Shown here in pieces: positions 1 through 7,715 of a DNA stretch of 35,355 bases. The position numbers and the translations under genes were made by a program. Within the stretch, counting starts at the first letter, position 1, and the number at the start of each line of letters is the position of its first letter. Under the pieces are notes generated by a model. That model searched no databases. It had not been told where the DNA came from and worked only from the letters and a program-made list of their open reading frames with translations. The DNA is from Orenia marismortui DSM 5156. Lineage in GTDB: Bacteria > Bacillota > Halanaerobiia > Halobacteroidales > Halobacteroidaceae. The stretch is from contig NZ_KB900623.1 of assembly GCF_000379025.1 (NCBI RefSeq), positions 1 to 35,355 on the forward strand. Reading direction: 5' to 3'.

Positions 1-91
1 CACCTGTTCCCATTTCGAACACAGCAGTTAAGTCCTCCAGCGCCGATGGTACTGCAGGGGCAGCCCTGTGGGAGCGTAGGTCACTGCCAGA
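1..91 (+). rRNA. rrf: 5S ribosomal RNA, 3' part
   Basis: The window opens inside a 5S rRNA. Conserved segments seen are CACCTGTTCCCATTTCGAAC near the start, the loop around GCGCCGATGGTACTGC, and the closing GGGAGCGTAGGTCACTGCCAG. The 5' part lies outside the window. It heads a 5S-tRNA cluster typical of the end of a Firmicutes ribosomal RNA operon. Confidence 0.95.
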
Positions 92-96
92 ATGTT

Positions 97-181
97 TTAG
101 CTACTAGCCTCTTGCTATTGCTGTTAGCTTAAAATCTTTTAAGATCTTAACCAGCACTAGAAGCGAGTAGCCAATAGCTAA
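97..181. repeat. Imperfect palindromic spacer repeat, copy 1
   Basis: An 85-bp imperfect inverted repeat fills the space between 5S and tRNA-Gln. It begins TTAGCTACTAGCC, ends with the approximate complement GGCTAC..TAGCTAA reading inward, and has AAAATCTTTTAAGATCTTAA at its centre. A relative with the same ends and centre lies at 643-726. It could fold as one long hairpin in the precursor RNA, or be a small non-autonomous repeat. No open reading frame fits. Confidence 0.7.
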
Positions 182-184
182 CGA

Positions 185-259
185 TGGGATGTCGCCAAGC
201 GGTAAGGCACAGGACTTTGACTCCTGCATTCGCTGGTTCGAATCCAGCCATCCCAGCCA
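185..259 (+). tRNA. tRNA-Gln (TTG)
   Basis: Cloverleaf read by eye: acceptor TGGGATG/CATCCCA, anticodon loop CTTTGAC giving TTG, T arm with GGTTCGAATCC, and encoded CCA at 257-259. Confidence 0.95.
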
Positions 260-262
260 TTT

Positions 263-338
263 GCCCCCATCGTCTAGTGGCCTAGGATAACGGGTTTTCA
301 TCCCGTCGACAGGGGTTCGAATCCCCTTGGGGGTACCA
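263..338 (+). tRNA. tRNA-Glu (TTC)
   Basis: Acceptor GCCCCCA/TGGGGGT, anticodon loop TTTTCAT giving TTC, T arm GGTTCGAATCC, encoded CCA at 336-338. Its 3' end is partly duplicated about 56 bp downstream (386-410). Confidence 0.95.
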
Positions 339-410
339 ACATACTTTAAGATTTCACGAAGGGTTTTTGTTTTGAAAAACCCGAAGGGGTACCAAAATGC
401 TTTATAATTC
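330..410 (+). repeat. Duplicated 3' tail of tRNA-Glu with a stem-loop between
   Basis: The end of tRNA-Glu plus flank (330-354, GGGGTACCAA then AT.CTTTA) recurs imperfectly at 386-410, about 20 of 25 positions matching. Between them lies a perfect hairpin, GGGTTTTT (361-368) with AAAAACCC (375-382). It has no U-run, so it is not an obvious terminator. The remaining bases to 497 hold nothing I recognise. Confidence 0.5.
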
Positions 411-497
411 CAGTTAGTGTTTTAGATTTGTAAAGCACGGAGGGTAGTGGTAAAATTATAATTCTATTAATATTAGATGATAAAATGGATTTATTAC

Positions 498-526
498 TTG
501 ACAATTAAGGTTGAAAGGTATAAAAT
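498..526 (+). promoter_or_regulatory. Sigma-A promoter upstream of the tRNA-Val cluster
   Basis: TTGACA at 498-503 and TAAAAT at 521-526 with a 17-nt spacer, 35 nt before tRNA-Val. It would give the seven downstream tRNAs transcription independent of the rRNA operon. Confidence 0.7.
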
Positions 527-561
527 ATTAATTGTATGTTGTAAAAAACCATTAAAAACAA

Positions 562-637
562 GGGCGAATAGCTCAGTTGGGAGAGCACCTGCCTTACAAG
601 CAGGGGGTCACAGGTTCAAGTCCTGTTTCGCCCACCA
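562..637 (+). tRNA. tRNA-Val (TAC)
   Basis: Acceptor GGGCGAA/TTCGCCC, anticodon loop CTTACAA giving TAC, encoded CCA at 635-637. Confidence 0.95.
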
Positions 638-642
638 TTTAT

Positions 643-726
643 TTAGCCATTAGCTACTGGCTATTAGCTTTTAGCAAAATCTTAAAAGATTTAGCCAGAG
701 GCCAACAGCTAGAAGCCAAAAGCTAA
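643..726. repeat. Imperfect palindromic spacer repeat, copy 2
   Basis: An 84-bp imperfect inverted repeat between tRNA-Val and tRNA-Asp, beginning TTAGCCATTAGC and ending AAAAGCTAA, with the centre AAAATCTTAAAAGATTTAG. It resembles the element at 97-181 in length, ends and centre. Its position in a transcribed spacer suggests a structure in the tRNA precursor or a dispersed palindromic repeat. Confidence 0.7.
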
Positions 727-732
727 CAATAC

Positions 733-810
733 GGGGATGTGGTGGAGTTGGTTTACCACGCCGGCCTGTCACGCCGGAGGTCGCGAGTTCGAGTCTCGTC
801 ATCCTCGCCA
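733..810 (+). tRNA. tRNA-Asp (GTC)
   Basis: Acceptor GGGGATG/CATCCTC, anticodon loop CTGTCAC giving GTC, encoded CCA at 808-810. Confidence 0.95.
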
Positions 811-817
811 TTTACGA

Positions 818-893
818 GCTAACTTAGCTCAGCTGGTAGAGCAGCTGACTTGTAATCAGCAGGTCGTCGGTTCGACTCCGACAGTTAGCTCCA
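818..893 (+). tRNA. tRNA-Thr (TGT)
   Basis: Acceptor GCTAACT/AGTTAGC, anticodon loop CTTGTAA giving TGT, encoded CCA at 891-893. Confidence 0.95.
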
Positions 894-902
894 TTTAATT
901 AA

Positions 903-978
903 GGGCCATTAGCTCAGTTGGTAGAGCATCTGACTTTTAATCAGGGTGTCGGAGGTTCAAATCCTCCATGGCTCACCA
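903..978 (+). tRNA. tRNA-Lys (TTT)
   Basis: Acceptor GGGCCAT/ATGGCTC, anticodon loop CTTTTAA giving TTT, encoded CCA at 976-978. Confidence 0.95.
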
Positions 979-1001
979 TTTTAAATTAAATAATTTAATG
1001 T

Positions 1002-1077
<76 letters not shown>

Positions 1078-1179
1078 AAATGATTTTTATAATGGGAATG
1101 TTCTAGGTTTAACTGAATATATTTTATTGGAAGTAACCTAGTTTAAATTAATTCCTACTAATTAAAAATTAAATATTAA

Positions 1180-1256
1180 GCGGGAGTAGCTCAGTTGGCT
1201 AGAGCACCAGCCTTCCAAGCTGGGTGTCGCCGGTTCGAGTCCGGTTTCCCGCTCCA
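1180..1256 (+). tRNA. tRNA-Gly (TCC)
   Basis: Acceptor GCGGGAG/TTCCCGC, anticodon loop CTTCCAA giving TCC, encoded CCA at 1254-1256. Confidence 0.95.
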
Positions 1257-1263
1257 AAATTAT

Positions 1264-1340
1264 CGGAGCATGGCGCAGTTTGGTAGCGCACCTGGTTTGG
1301 GACCAGGGGGTCGCAGGTTCAAATCCTGCTGCTCCGACCA
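1264..1340 (+). tRNA. tRNA-Pro (TGG)
   Basis: Acceptor CGGAGCA pairs with TGCTCCG, anticodon loop TTTGGGA giving TGG, encoded CCA at 1338-1340. It is the last tRNA of the cluster. Confidence 0.95.
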
Positions 1341-1354
1341 TTTTATTTTTTGTA

Positions 1355-1382
1355 GTCTCTACTTATTGTAGAGGCTTTTTTT
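1355..1382 (+). terminator. Intrinsic terminator of the tRNA cluster
   Basis: Stem GTCTCTAC (1355-1362) with GTAGAGGC (1368-1375), loop TTATT, then seven Ts. It directly follows tRNA-Pro. Confidence 0.9.
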
Positions 1383-1566
1383 ATTTTAATGTAAATTTAG
1401 TTTTACATTTAGGGCAAGATTAAATTCAGTTTAAAAAATATGAAGGTAATACAATATTAGTTAGAGAATTATATTATATTCCTATTATTGGAATTATTAT
1501 AAACTTATAATATAGTCATAGTTTGAATATATATGAGAGAGAATAGTTTATTTGGGAGGTGACAGA

Positions 1567-1818
1567 ATGGATTACTATATTTATGCAACCGATCATGCGA
1601 TTGAGAGATATCAACAACGCCAAAAAGCAATTAGTCGCCAGAAAGCGATTCATAATATAGTAGAAGGAGTAAAAAGAAGTAGACTAATTGGCTTTGCCAA
1701 GGGAAAGAGAGAAATTAGAGAACATCGTGGAGTTATATTTGTTTGTGAATTAGAAGGTGAAACTATGAATGTAATTACTATTTTAAATAGCAAGGCTGAG
1801 TTAAGATTTATTGGCTAA
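1567..1818 (+). CDS. Small hypothetical protein, 83 aa
   Basis: The ATG at 1567 is preceded by GGGAGGTG at 1554-1561; the frame is open a little further upstream but that start would overlap the ribosome site. The N-terminus reads MDYYIYATDHAIERYQQRQK. The DHAIERYQQR stretch is reminiscent of the HAxxRxxxR motif of DUF4258/BrnT-like small proteins, but I cannot assign the family by eye. The gene stands alone between the tRNA cluster and the tryptophan transporter. No signal peptide or membrane segment is visible. Function unknown. Confidence 0.7.
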   Translation: MDYYIYATDHAIERYQQRQKAISRQKAIHNIVEGVKRSRLIGFAKGKREIREHRGVIFVCELEGETMNVITILNSKAELRFIG

Positions 1819-1948
1819 AGTAAGTATTTTAATTAAATAATGATAAAAAATATATAATTAGTAGTAAGTATAATTAATAATTATACATAATATAGATATT
1901 TTGAATTATTGATATTTCTAATATAAATTTATTAAAGGAGATATGATT

Positions 1949-1993
1949 ATGATAATAAAAGATAATTCTTTTAAAAATATTTTGAAAATTTAA
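1949..1993 (+). CDS. Possible 14-aa leader peptide upstream of trpP
   Basis: A tiny frame MIIKDNSFKNILKI, with AAAGGAG at 1934-1940 and ATG at 1949 (another in-frame ATG at 1943 is too close to the ribosome site). Its stop codon lies inside the 5' arm of the hairpin at 1984-2020, so a ribosome ending here would cover that arm. There is no Trp codon, which argues against classical tryptophan attenuation. It may be a fortuitous ORF. Confidence 0.35.
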   Translation: MIIKDNSFKNILKI

Positions 1994-2020
1994 ATTATTG
2001 ATGTGTTAATTTAAATTTTC
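1984..2020 (+). promoter_or_regulatory. Perfect AT-rich hairpin in the trpP leader
   Basis: A 14-bp perfect stem, GAAAATTTAAATTA with TAATTTAAATTTTC, loop TTGATGTGT. It is not followed by a clean T-run, so it could be an attenuator-like structure or a weak terminator. The rest of the 1819-2092 interval is AT-rich; no T-box or TRAP-type GAG/UAG repeat series is evident. Confidence 0.45.
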
Positions 2021-2092
2021 TTGATTTAAATATTGGAATTTAGTATAATATTAATAATTAATTAAAAAGAGCAAATAGAGGAGATGAGAAGA

Positions 2093-2632
2093 GTGAAGTT
2101 GAGAAGAGTGATTGAGGCAAGTTTATTATTAGCAGGTGGTTTTGTTTTACATCAAATAATGCCACCATTAATAGCAGGAATGAAACCGGATATGAGTTTA
2201 TTGATGTTATTTGTAGTAGTATTACTATATCCAGAGAAGAAACTAACATTATTATCAGGCTTGGTTACTGGGGTTATATCAGCATTAACAACTACTTTTC
2301 CAGGTGGGCAAGTAGCAAATATGATTGATAAACCTATTACTGCATTTTCTGTTTTATTTATGATTTTATTAGCAGAGCATTTAAAGCTTCCAATGAAATT
2401 TAAATTGAGTGTGATAGGAGTGTTAGGTACTATTATAAGTGGAAGTGTTTTCTTAGGAGCAGCATCAATGATGGTTTCATTACCACAGTCTTTTGTAGTT
2501 TTATTTATGTCTGTTGTTTTACCAGCAGCATTACTTAACACAGGTTTCCTATATGCTATATATCCTATAGTAATACAGGTAAAAAAATTACTTCCTGAAT
2601 ATGATATGGGATCTGAGAAAGAAGCAGCTTAA
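2093..2632 (+). CDS. trpP: Tryptophan transporter, TrpP family
   Basis: A protein of about 180 aa with five or six hydrophobic helices. The N-terminal segment GGFVLHQIMPPLIAGMKPDM matches the conserved start of TrpP (YhaG of Bacillus, about 172 aa), a membrane protein that imports tryptophan. The frame opens with ATG at 2084, but GAGGAG at 2078-2083 touches that codon; the in-frame GTG at 2093 has a normal 9-nt spacing and gives the family's usual short N-terminus. A leader ORF and hairpin lie upstream and a terminator overlaps the end. It is monocistronic. The family call is from memory of the motif. Confidence 0.75.
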   Translation: MKLRRVIEASLLLAGGFVLHQIMPPLIAGMKPDMSLLMLFVVVLLYPEKKLTLLSGLVTGVISALTTTFPGGQVANMIDKPITAFSVLFMILLAEHLKLPMKFKLSVIGVLGTIISGSVFLGAASMMVSLPQSFVVLFMSVVLPAALLNTGFLYAIYPIVIQVKKLLPEYDMGSEKEAA

Positions 2633-2646
2633 AAGCTGCTTCTTTT
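2620..2646 (+). terminator. Intrinsic terminator of trpP
   Basis: Stem AGAAGCAGCTT (2620-2630) and AAGCTGCTTCT (2633-2643) with a 2-base loop, followed by Ts. The stem contains the last codons and stop of trpP. Confidence 0.85.
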
Positions 2647-2776
2647 GTATTATAATTATATTTTTAATTTAAAAGATCAATTATATAAATTATTAAAAAA
2701 GTAGAATAAAACTTATATATTTGTAAAAAATAATTATGGCAATCCTATCTAATAAATCCTTCAGGAGGTTTGATAG

Positions 2777-3250
2777 ATGATAAAATATCCGAAAGTTAAG
2801 GAATCTGTCCAAAGAATTATTACAATTTTGGGGAAATTATATAATTTAAGTGTAGTAGATTTAGATTATTCAGAATCAATTAAATTATATTGCGAGATTA
2901 TACCTCAAGATAAAAAACATTTAAAGATAAAGGTATGGTTAACAGAAGAAAATCAACTATCTATCTATGAAGATATTAATGGAGGTTTAGAACATAAAGA
3001 ATATGTTAGTGATATGGGCAGGTATTTAGAAATAGTTGGTAAGCTAGATCTTGGAGAAATTAGAATTGAGAAATGGGATCATAAAGCTAAGAAATATAAA
3101 ATAGATAAGGAAATATTAAAAAATAATTGTTTTGCCTGTTACTATCGTACTCGACGGGGTTTTTGTGATTTATTACAAAATTGGCATCCTAGAAAAGAAA
3201 GTAACTCTGCTTGTGCTTATTGGACTAAAAGAGAAGAATTAGTTATTTAA
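2777..3250 (+). CDS. Hypothetical protein with C-terminal four-Cys motif, 157 aa
   Basis: Start ATG at 2777, with AGGAGG eight bases upstream. It is a soluble-looking protein: the first ~115 residues are mixed alpha/beta. The C-terminus carries a cysteine cluster, CFAC, then GFC about 10 residues on, then SAC about 15 residues later, which could bind zinc or an iron-sulphur cluster. It stands alone, followed by its own terminator and then the helicase gene. I do not recognise a family; function unknown. Confidence 0.75.
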   Translation: MIKYPKVKESVQRIITILGKLYNLSVVDLDYSESIKLYCEIIPQDKKHLKIKVWLTEENQLSIYEDINGGLEHKEYVSDMGRYLEIVGKLDLGEIRIEKWDHKAKKYKIDKEILKNNCFACYYRTRRGFCDLLQNWHPRKESNSACAYWTKREELVI

Positions 3251-3358
3251 TACTCTAACATTAATCCTAAACTATTCTTTTCTAATTGATTTATAATAAA
3301 CTCTATTATATAATAATAAAGCATTTCAAATTTTAATTTCATATAATTATAACTTATT

Positions 3359-3390
3359 GTGAGTTCTTTATAAGGCTCACTTTTTCTTTT
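3359..3390 (+). terminator. Intrinsic terminator
   Basis: Stem GTGAG/CTCAC (3359-3380), with inner pairs CTT/AAG, then TTTTTCTTTT. It ends the unit of the 2777-3250 gene just before pcrA. Confidence 0.75.
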
Positions 3391-3417
3391 GAAATATAAT
3401 AAAAAGGAGAGTTAATA

Positions 3418-5421
3418 ATGGATTTATCTGTAGACTTAAATGATAAGCAACTAAAAGCAGTAAAAACCACAGAAGGACCGGTATTAGTGTTGGCGGGAGC
3501 TGGAAGTGGTAAAACTAGGGCATTGACTTATAGAATTGCTTATTTACTGAATCAAGGAGTTGATCCTTATAATATTTTAACTTTAACATTTACTAATAAG
3601 GCAGCTAGTGATATGAAAAGGAAAGTTAAAGAACTGATAGGTAAGATTTCAACTAAGATGTGGATGGGAACTTTTCATAGTGTTTGTGTAAGAATAATAG
3701 GACAAAATTTAGAAGAGTTAGGTTATGAAAAAGGATTTGTTATTTATGATCAAGATGAGAGTAAGGCTTTAATCTCAGATATTATTCTAACTTTTAATTT
3801 AGATACCGATAAATATGATCCAAAAATAGTTTTGAATATAATTAATAAAGCTAAAATGAATATGTGGAATAAAAGAGATTTAGTTAATAATTTTTTGAAA
3901 AATGAAGAAGGTAGTCAAGAATATTATAAAAATATTGCTGATATATATATAAAATATAACGAAGTTTTGAAAGAAAATAATGCATTTGATTTTAATGATT
4001 TAATAGCTAAGACCATAGAATTATTTGATAACAATAAAGAGATACTAGAAAAATATCAAAGTAGATTCAAATATATTTTAATTGATGAGTACCAAGATAC
4101 CTCACCATTTCAATATAAATTAGCTAGTATGTTAGCTAAAAAACATGGAAATATATTCGTAGTTGGGGATGATTATCAGAGTATATATAAGTTTCGTGGA
4201 GCTGATATGAGTAATATACTTAATTTTAACCAAGATTATCCTAATTGTACAACTATAAAGCTTGAACAGAACTATCGATCTAAAGCTAATATAATTGAGG
4301 CTTCTAATGTTTTGATTGCTCACAATTATCAACAATTTGATAAAAAAGCATGGACTAATAAGGATTCAGGAGAACCTTTAATTATATGTGAGGCTATTAA
4401 TGAATACAGTGAAGCTGATTATGTAGCAGAGGAGATTGATAATCTAGTTAGATTTAGTGGATACAATTATAATGATATTGCCATTCTTTATCGTTCTAAT
4501 CATCAGTCAAGAGTATTAGAAGAAGCTTTTATTAGAAGAAGAATACCTTATCATATTGTAGGTGGTCTAGGATTTTATGACCGTAAAGAGATTAAAGATA
4601 TTATTAGCTATTTAAAGGTAGCTGTCAATCCCCAGGATACTATTGCTATGAAAAGGATTGTTAATGCTCCCAAAAGAGGAATTGGAGCTAAGACTTTGGA
4701 TAAGTTGATTACTCATGCTCAAGAATATGTACCAGAATTTAATCTTTTAAGCTTTGCTCAAGAAGATAATAATTTAGGGTTATTTGATATAATGAAGGAT
4801 CCAAGTGGTGTATCAGGTATTGGAAAAGCTACTGCTAACAAGATTAAAAAGTTTAGAAGGGATTTAGAAGATATAATAACAGTCAAAGAATCTAGACTTT
4901 CTTTACCAGAGCAAGTGGATAAAATTTTAAAGGTTAGTGGTTATCAAGCTATGTTAGAATTAGATGGATCTGAAACTGCCCTGAATAGGCTAGAGAATTT
5001 AGGTGAATTTTTATCATTGACAGAGAATTATTATAATAAAAATCAAAATAGAAATTTAGAGGATTTTGTAAGAGATATAAAGTTGTTATCAGACCAAGAT
5101 GATATTAATAGTTCAAATCAAGTTAAAATGATGACTGTACATTCATCTAAAGGCTTAGAATATCCAATTGTATTTATAGTAGGTTTAGAAGAAGATAATT
5201 TTCCTCATTATCGTAGTGTTAAAACAGGCTTATTAGATGAAATAGAGGAAGAACGCAGGCTATGCTATGTAGCAATGACTCGAGCAGCTGACAGGCTATT
5301 TATGAGCTATGCAAGAGAAAGACAGCGTTATGGAGAGACCAGAAGTATGGCTCCATCAAGATTTCTAGATGAGATTCCAGTAGAATATACTTTAGAAAAA
5401 GTTCATCATAGAGGTTTATAA
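3418..5421 (+). CDS. pcrA: ATP-dependent 3'-5' DNA helicase, PcrA/UvrD family
   Basis: A superfamily 1A helicase of 667 aa that unwinds duplex DNA during repair and plasmid or phage replication and strips RecA. Motifs seen: Q motif near LNDKQLKAV (7-15), Walker A AGAGSGKT (26-33), motif Ia TFTNKAA, Walker B IDEYQD (D223), motif III VVGDDYQSIYKFRGA, motif IV RSNHQSRVLE, motif V TVHSSKGLEYPIVF, and motif VI EERRLCYVAMTRA. Length is slightly below the ~720-740 aa of typical PcrA; the C-terminal RNA-polymerase-interaction tail is short or absent. Start ATG follows AAAAAGGAG. It probably acts as the cell's PcrA, although a second UvrD paralogue elsewhere cannot be excluded. Confidence 0.9.
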   Translation: MDLSVDLNDKQLKAVKTTEGPVLVLAGAGSGKTRALTYRIAYLLNQGVDPYNILTLTFTNKAASDMKRKVKELIGKISTKMWMGTFHSVCVRIIGQNLEELGYEKGFVIYDQDESKALISDIILTFNLDTDKYDPKIVLNIINKAKMNMWNKRDLVNNFLKNEEGSQEYYKNIADIYIKYNEVLKENNAFDFNDLIAKTIELFDNNKEILEKYQSRFKYILIDEYQDTSPFQYKLASMLAKKHGNIFVVGDDYQSIYKFRGADMSNILNFNQDYPNCTTIKLEQNYRSKANIIEASNVLIAHNYQQFDKKAWTNKDSGEPLIICEAINEYSEADYVAEEIDNLVRFSGYNYNDIAILYRSNHQSRVLEEAFIRRRIPYHIVGGLGFYDRKEIKDIISYLKVAVNPQDTIAMKRIVNAPKRGIGAKTLDKLITHAQEYVPEFNLLSFAQEDNNLGLFDIMKDPSGVSGIGKATANKIKKFRRDLEDIITVKESRLSLPEQVDKILKVSGYQAMLELDGSETALNRLENLGEFLSLTENYYNKNQNRNLEDFVRDIKLLSDQDDINSSNQVKMMTVHSSKGLEYPIVFIVGLEEDNFPHYRSVKTGLLDEIEEERRLCYVAMTRAADRLFMSYARERQRYGETRSMAPSRFLDEIPVEYTLEKVHHRGL

Positions 5422-5457
5422 AGTAGATTAATATTCTAATTTAGGGAGTAAATATTC

Positions 5458-5487
5458 TTGAATTTGGGAACATAAGTATAATATAAT
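5458..5487 (+). promoter_or_regulatory. Probable promoter of ndk
   Basis: TTGAAT (5458-5463), 18-nt spacer, TATAAT (5482-5487), 41 nt ahead of the ndk start. The upstream pcrA-ndk gap shows no terminator, so ndk may also receive read-through. Confidence 0.5.
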
Positions 5488-5528
5488 ATTAATAACAACC
5501 ATAATTCTCTAAGAATAGGAGGATATTA

Positions 5529-5951
5529 ATGGAACAGACTTTAGTATTAATTAAACCAGATGGAGTACTTAAGAAGGTAGCTGGAAGAATTATTAGCCGT
5601 TTTGAGGATAAAGGTTTAAAAATTGAGGCTTTAAAAATGGTTTGGATAGATGAGGAATTAGCCAAATCACATTATGAAGAACATATTGGAAAGAGCTTTT
5701 TTCAGAGGTTATTATCATATATTACCCAAGCACCATTAATTGCAATCGTAATTTCTGGTCCAGAAGCCATTAAAGTAGTCAGGAATTTAGTAGGAAAGAC
5801 TAATCCAGTGAAAGCAGAACCGGGCACAATTAGAGGTGATTTAGCTTTAGATTTAGAATCTGGAAATATAGTTCATGCTTCTGATTCTCAAGAAAGTGCT
5901 GCTAAGGAAATAGATTTATTTTTTAGCGCTGAAGAAATTTATAGTTATTAG
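5529..5951 (+). CDS. ndk: Nucleoside diphosphate kinase
   Basis: 140 aa, the usual length. It transfers the gamma phosphate of ATP to NDPs and dNDPs through a phospho-histidine. Visible landmarks: the N-terminal TLVLIKPDGV, GRIISRFEDKG, the substrate-binding RNLVGKTNP, GTIRGDLA, and the catalytic motif NIVHASDS with His116. An AGGAGG precedes the ATG. A 42-nt perfect palindrome terminates the unit. Nothing unusual in the active site. Confidence 0.97.
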   Translation: MEQTLVLIKPDGVLKKVAGRIISRFEDKGLKIEALKMVWIDEELAKSHYEEHIGKSFFQRLLSYITQAPLIAIVISGPEAIKVVRNLVGKTNPVKAEPGTIRGDLALDLESGNIVHASDSQESAAKEIDLFFSAEEIYSY

Positions 5952-5975
5952 CTAATTATTTTTATATTTCAATTC

Positions 5976-6017
5976 AAGTAAAAAAGATTATGGATATATC
6001 CATAATCTTTTTTACTT
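5976..6017. terminator. Perfect 42-nt palindromic terminator
   Basis: AAGTAAAAAAGATTATGGAT reads as its own complement from 6017 backwards, with six Ts on the right arm on each strand. It ends ndk. The rest of the gap to malic enzyme (6018-6225) is AT-rich with nothing else I can name. Confidence 0.85.
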
Positions 6018-6225
6018 TCTCTTTATAATCATAATTAAATCTATTAAAAAGAAATATTATATATAAATAAGATTATAAAATAAGATTAAAGGAATACAAT
6101 TTATAATAATAGACTAAAATTATGGTTTTAATTTATGCTAAGATAACTTATTTACTAATAAATAAAGGAAAACTTCAATTAGTCTAGAATTTAGAGGAAG
6201 AGTAGAATAGAAGGAGGATTTTAAG

Positions 6226-7437
6226 ATGTCATTAAAAGACGAAGCATTATCATTACATAAGAAAAATCAGGGAAAGATTGCTGTAAATAGTAAAGTAGAG
6301 GTGAAGAGTAAAGAAGATTTAACTTTAGCTTATAGTCCAGGGGTAGCAGAGCCATGTTTAGAAATTGTAGAGGACAACGCTAAAGTATATAACTATACAG
6401 CAAAGGGTAATTTAGTAGCAGTTGTTTCAGATGGAACTGCTGTATTGGGTTTAGGGGATATTGGACCTGAAGCTGCTATGCCTGTTATGGAAGGGAAAGC
6501 AGTTTTGTTTAAAGAGTTTGCTGGTGTTGATGCATTCCCTATTTGCCTAGCTACTAAAGATGTTGATGAAATTGTAGAGACGGTTAAGAGGTTAGAACCT
6601 ACTTTTGGGGGGATAAATTTAGAGGATATTTCAGCTCCAAGGTGTTTGGAAATTGAGGAGAGATTAAAAGAAGAGCTTAATATACCTGTTTTTCATGATG
6701 ATCAACATGGTACCGCTATAGTTGTTTTAGCAGGATTAATTAATGCTACTAAATTTGTTGACAAGAAATTATCAGATTTGAAAATAGTAGTTAATGGTGC
6801 TGGTGCTGCAGGTTTAGCAATTACTAAATTATTATTAAAAGTAGGAGTAGAGGATATAATATTAGTAGATAAATTTGGTGCTTTGGCTCCAGGAGTTGAA
6901 GAGATGAATTCTGCTCAGTCTGATTTAGCTGAAGTAACTAATAAAGAAGAAAAAAGAGGAGACTTAAGTCAAGTTATTAGTGATAGAGATGTCTTTATAG
7001 GGGTTTCAGCTCCTAATATATTAACTGAGGATATGGTAAAAAGTATGGCAGAGAATCCTATTATTTTTGCAATGGCTAATCCTACTCCAGAGATTAATCC
7101 CCCAGTGGCTAAAAAAGCAGGTGCTAAAGTAGTTGGAACTGGTCGTTCTGACTATCCTAATCAAGTTAATAATCTATTAGCTTTTCCAGGGATATTTAAA
7201 GGTGCACTAAAAGTGCAAGCATCTGAAATTACTGATGAGATGAAGATCGCTGCAGCTTATGGAATAGCTGATTTAATTAAAGAAGAAGAGTTAGAATCAG
7301 AATATATTATTCCTGATCCATTTAATAGAGAAGTTGTAAATAGAGTTGCTTTAGAGGTAGCTAAAAAGGCTGTTGAAGATGGTTTGGCTAATATTGATTT
7401 GAATTTAGATGAGTTAGAAGATATATTCAGTAGTTAA
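6226..7437 (+). CDS. Malic enzyme (oxaloacetate-decarboxylating malate dehydrogenase)
   Basis: 403 aa, the short bacterial form without the C-terminal phosphotransacetylase-like domain of the ~760-aa type. It oxidatively decarboxylates malate to pyruvate, yielding NAD(P)H. Seen: N-terminal DLTLAYSPGVAEPC and TAKGNLVAVVSDGTAVLGLG, the metal-binding FGGINLEDIS and IPVFHDDQHGTAIV, then a Rossmann domain VVNGAGAAGLAITKLL, and FAMANPTPEI near the end. The cofactor (NAD or NADP) cannot be told by eye. Monocistronic, with AGGAGG before the ATG and a terminator shared with rpmB. Confidence 0.93.
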   Translation: MSLKDEALSLHKKNQGKIAVNSKVEVKSKEDLTLAYSPGVAEPCLEIVEDNAKVYNYTAKGNLVAVVSDGTAVLGLGDIGPEAAMPVMEGKAVLFKEFAGVDAFPICLATKDVDEIVETVKRLEPTFGGINLEDISAPRCLEIEERLKEELNIPVFHDDQHGTAIVVLAGLINATKFVDKKLSDLKIVVNGAGAAGLAITKLLLKVGVEDIILVDKFGALAPGVEEMNSAQSDLAEVTNKEEKRGDLSQVISDRDVFIGVSAPNILTEDMVKSMAENPIIFAMANPTPEINPPVAKKAGAKVVGTGRSDYPNQVNNLLAFPGIFKGALKVQASEITDEMKIAAAYGIADLIKEEELESEYIIPDPFNREVVNRVALEVAKKAVEDGLANIDLNLDELEDIFSS

Positions 7438-7442
7438 AAATA

Positions 7443-7478
7443 AAAAAGTAAGGACTTATGAATAAGTCCTTACTTTTT
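7443..7478. terminator. Bidirectional terminator between malic enzyme and rpmB
   Basis: A 16-bp stem AAAAAGTAAGGACTTA/TAAGTCCTTACTTTTT with loop TGAA serves the convergent genes on both strands. Confidence 0.9.
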
Positions 7479-7484
7479 ACTTGA

Positions 7485-7715
7485 TTAGTATGCTCTTTCT
7501 ACTTTTCCTGCTTTTAAACAAGAAGTACATACTTTGATTCTTTTAGGAGAACCATCAACAATTGCTTTAACTTTTTGTAGATTAGGTCTTTGTTTTCTGT
7601 TTGCAATACCAGTTACATTACGACCAACTCCACCTTCTTTTTTAGCCTTACCTCTACGAGTTACTCTGTTAGCATTATTAGATCCTTTACCACAGATTTC
7701 ACATATTCTTGCCAT
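7485..7715 (-). CDS. rpmB: Ribosomal protein bL28
   Basis: 76 aa. It has the bL28 N-terminus MARICEICGKGSNNANRVT, the central NLQKVKA and the C-terminal RIKVCTSCLKAGKV. Four cysteines in two CxxC pairs mark the zinc-binding (C+) form. It lies opposite the neighbouring genes, as rpmB does next to asp23/yloV in other Firmicutes. AAAGGAGG lies upstream of the ATG. Confidence 0.97.
   Translation of the reverse strand: MARICEICGKGSNNANRVTRRGKAKKEGGVGRNVTGIANRKQRPNLQKVKAIVDGSPKRIKVCTSCLKAGKVERAY

Noticed and set aside
104-301. 65-codon minus-strand frame across 5S spacer and two tRNAs
   Set aside because: It runs antisense through tRNA-Gln and tRNA-Glu; the tRNAs explain the sequence.
1819-2092. 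T-box or TRAP control of trpP
   Set aside because: No T-box consensus and no series of GAG/TAG triplets in the leader.
2152-2541. 129-codon frame antisense to trpP
   Set aside because: Shadow of the transporter gene; no ribosome site, and trpP has family motifs.
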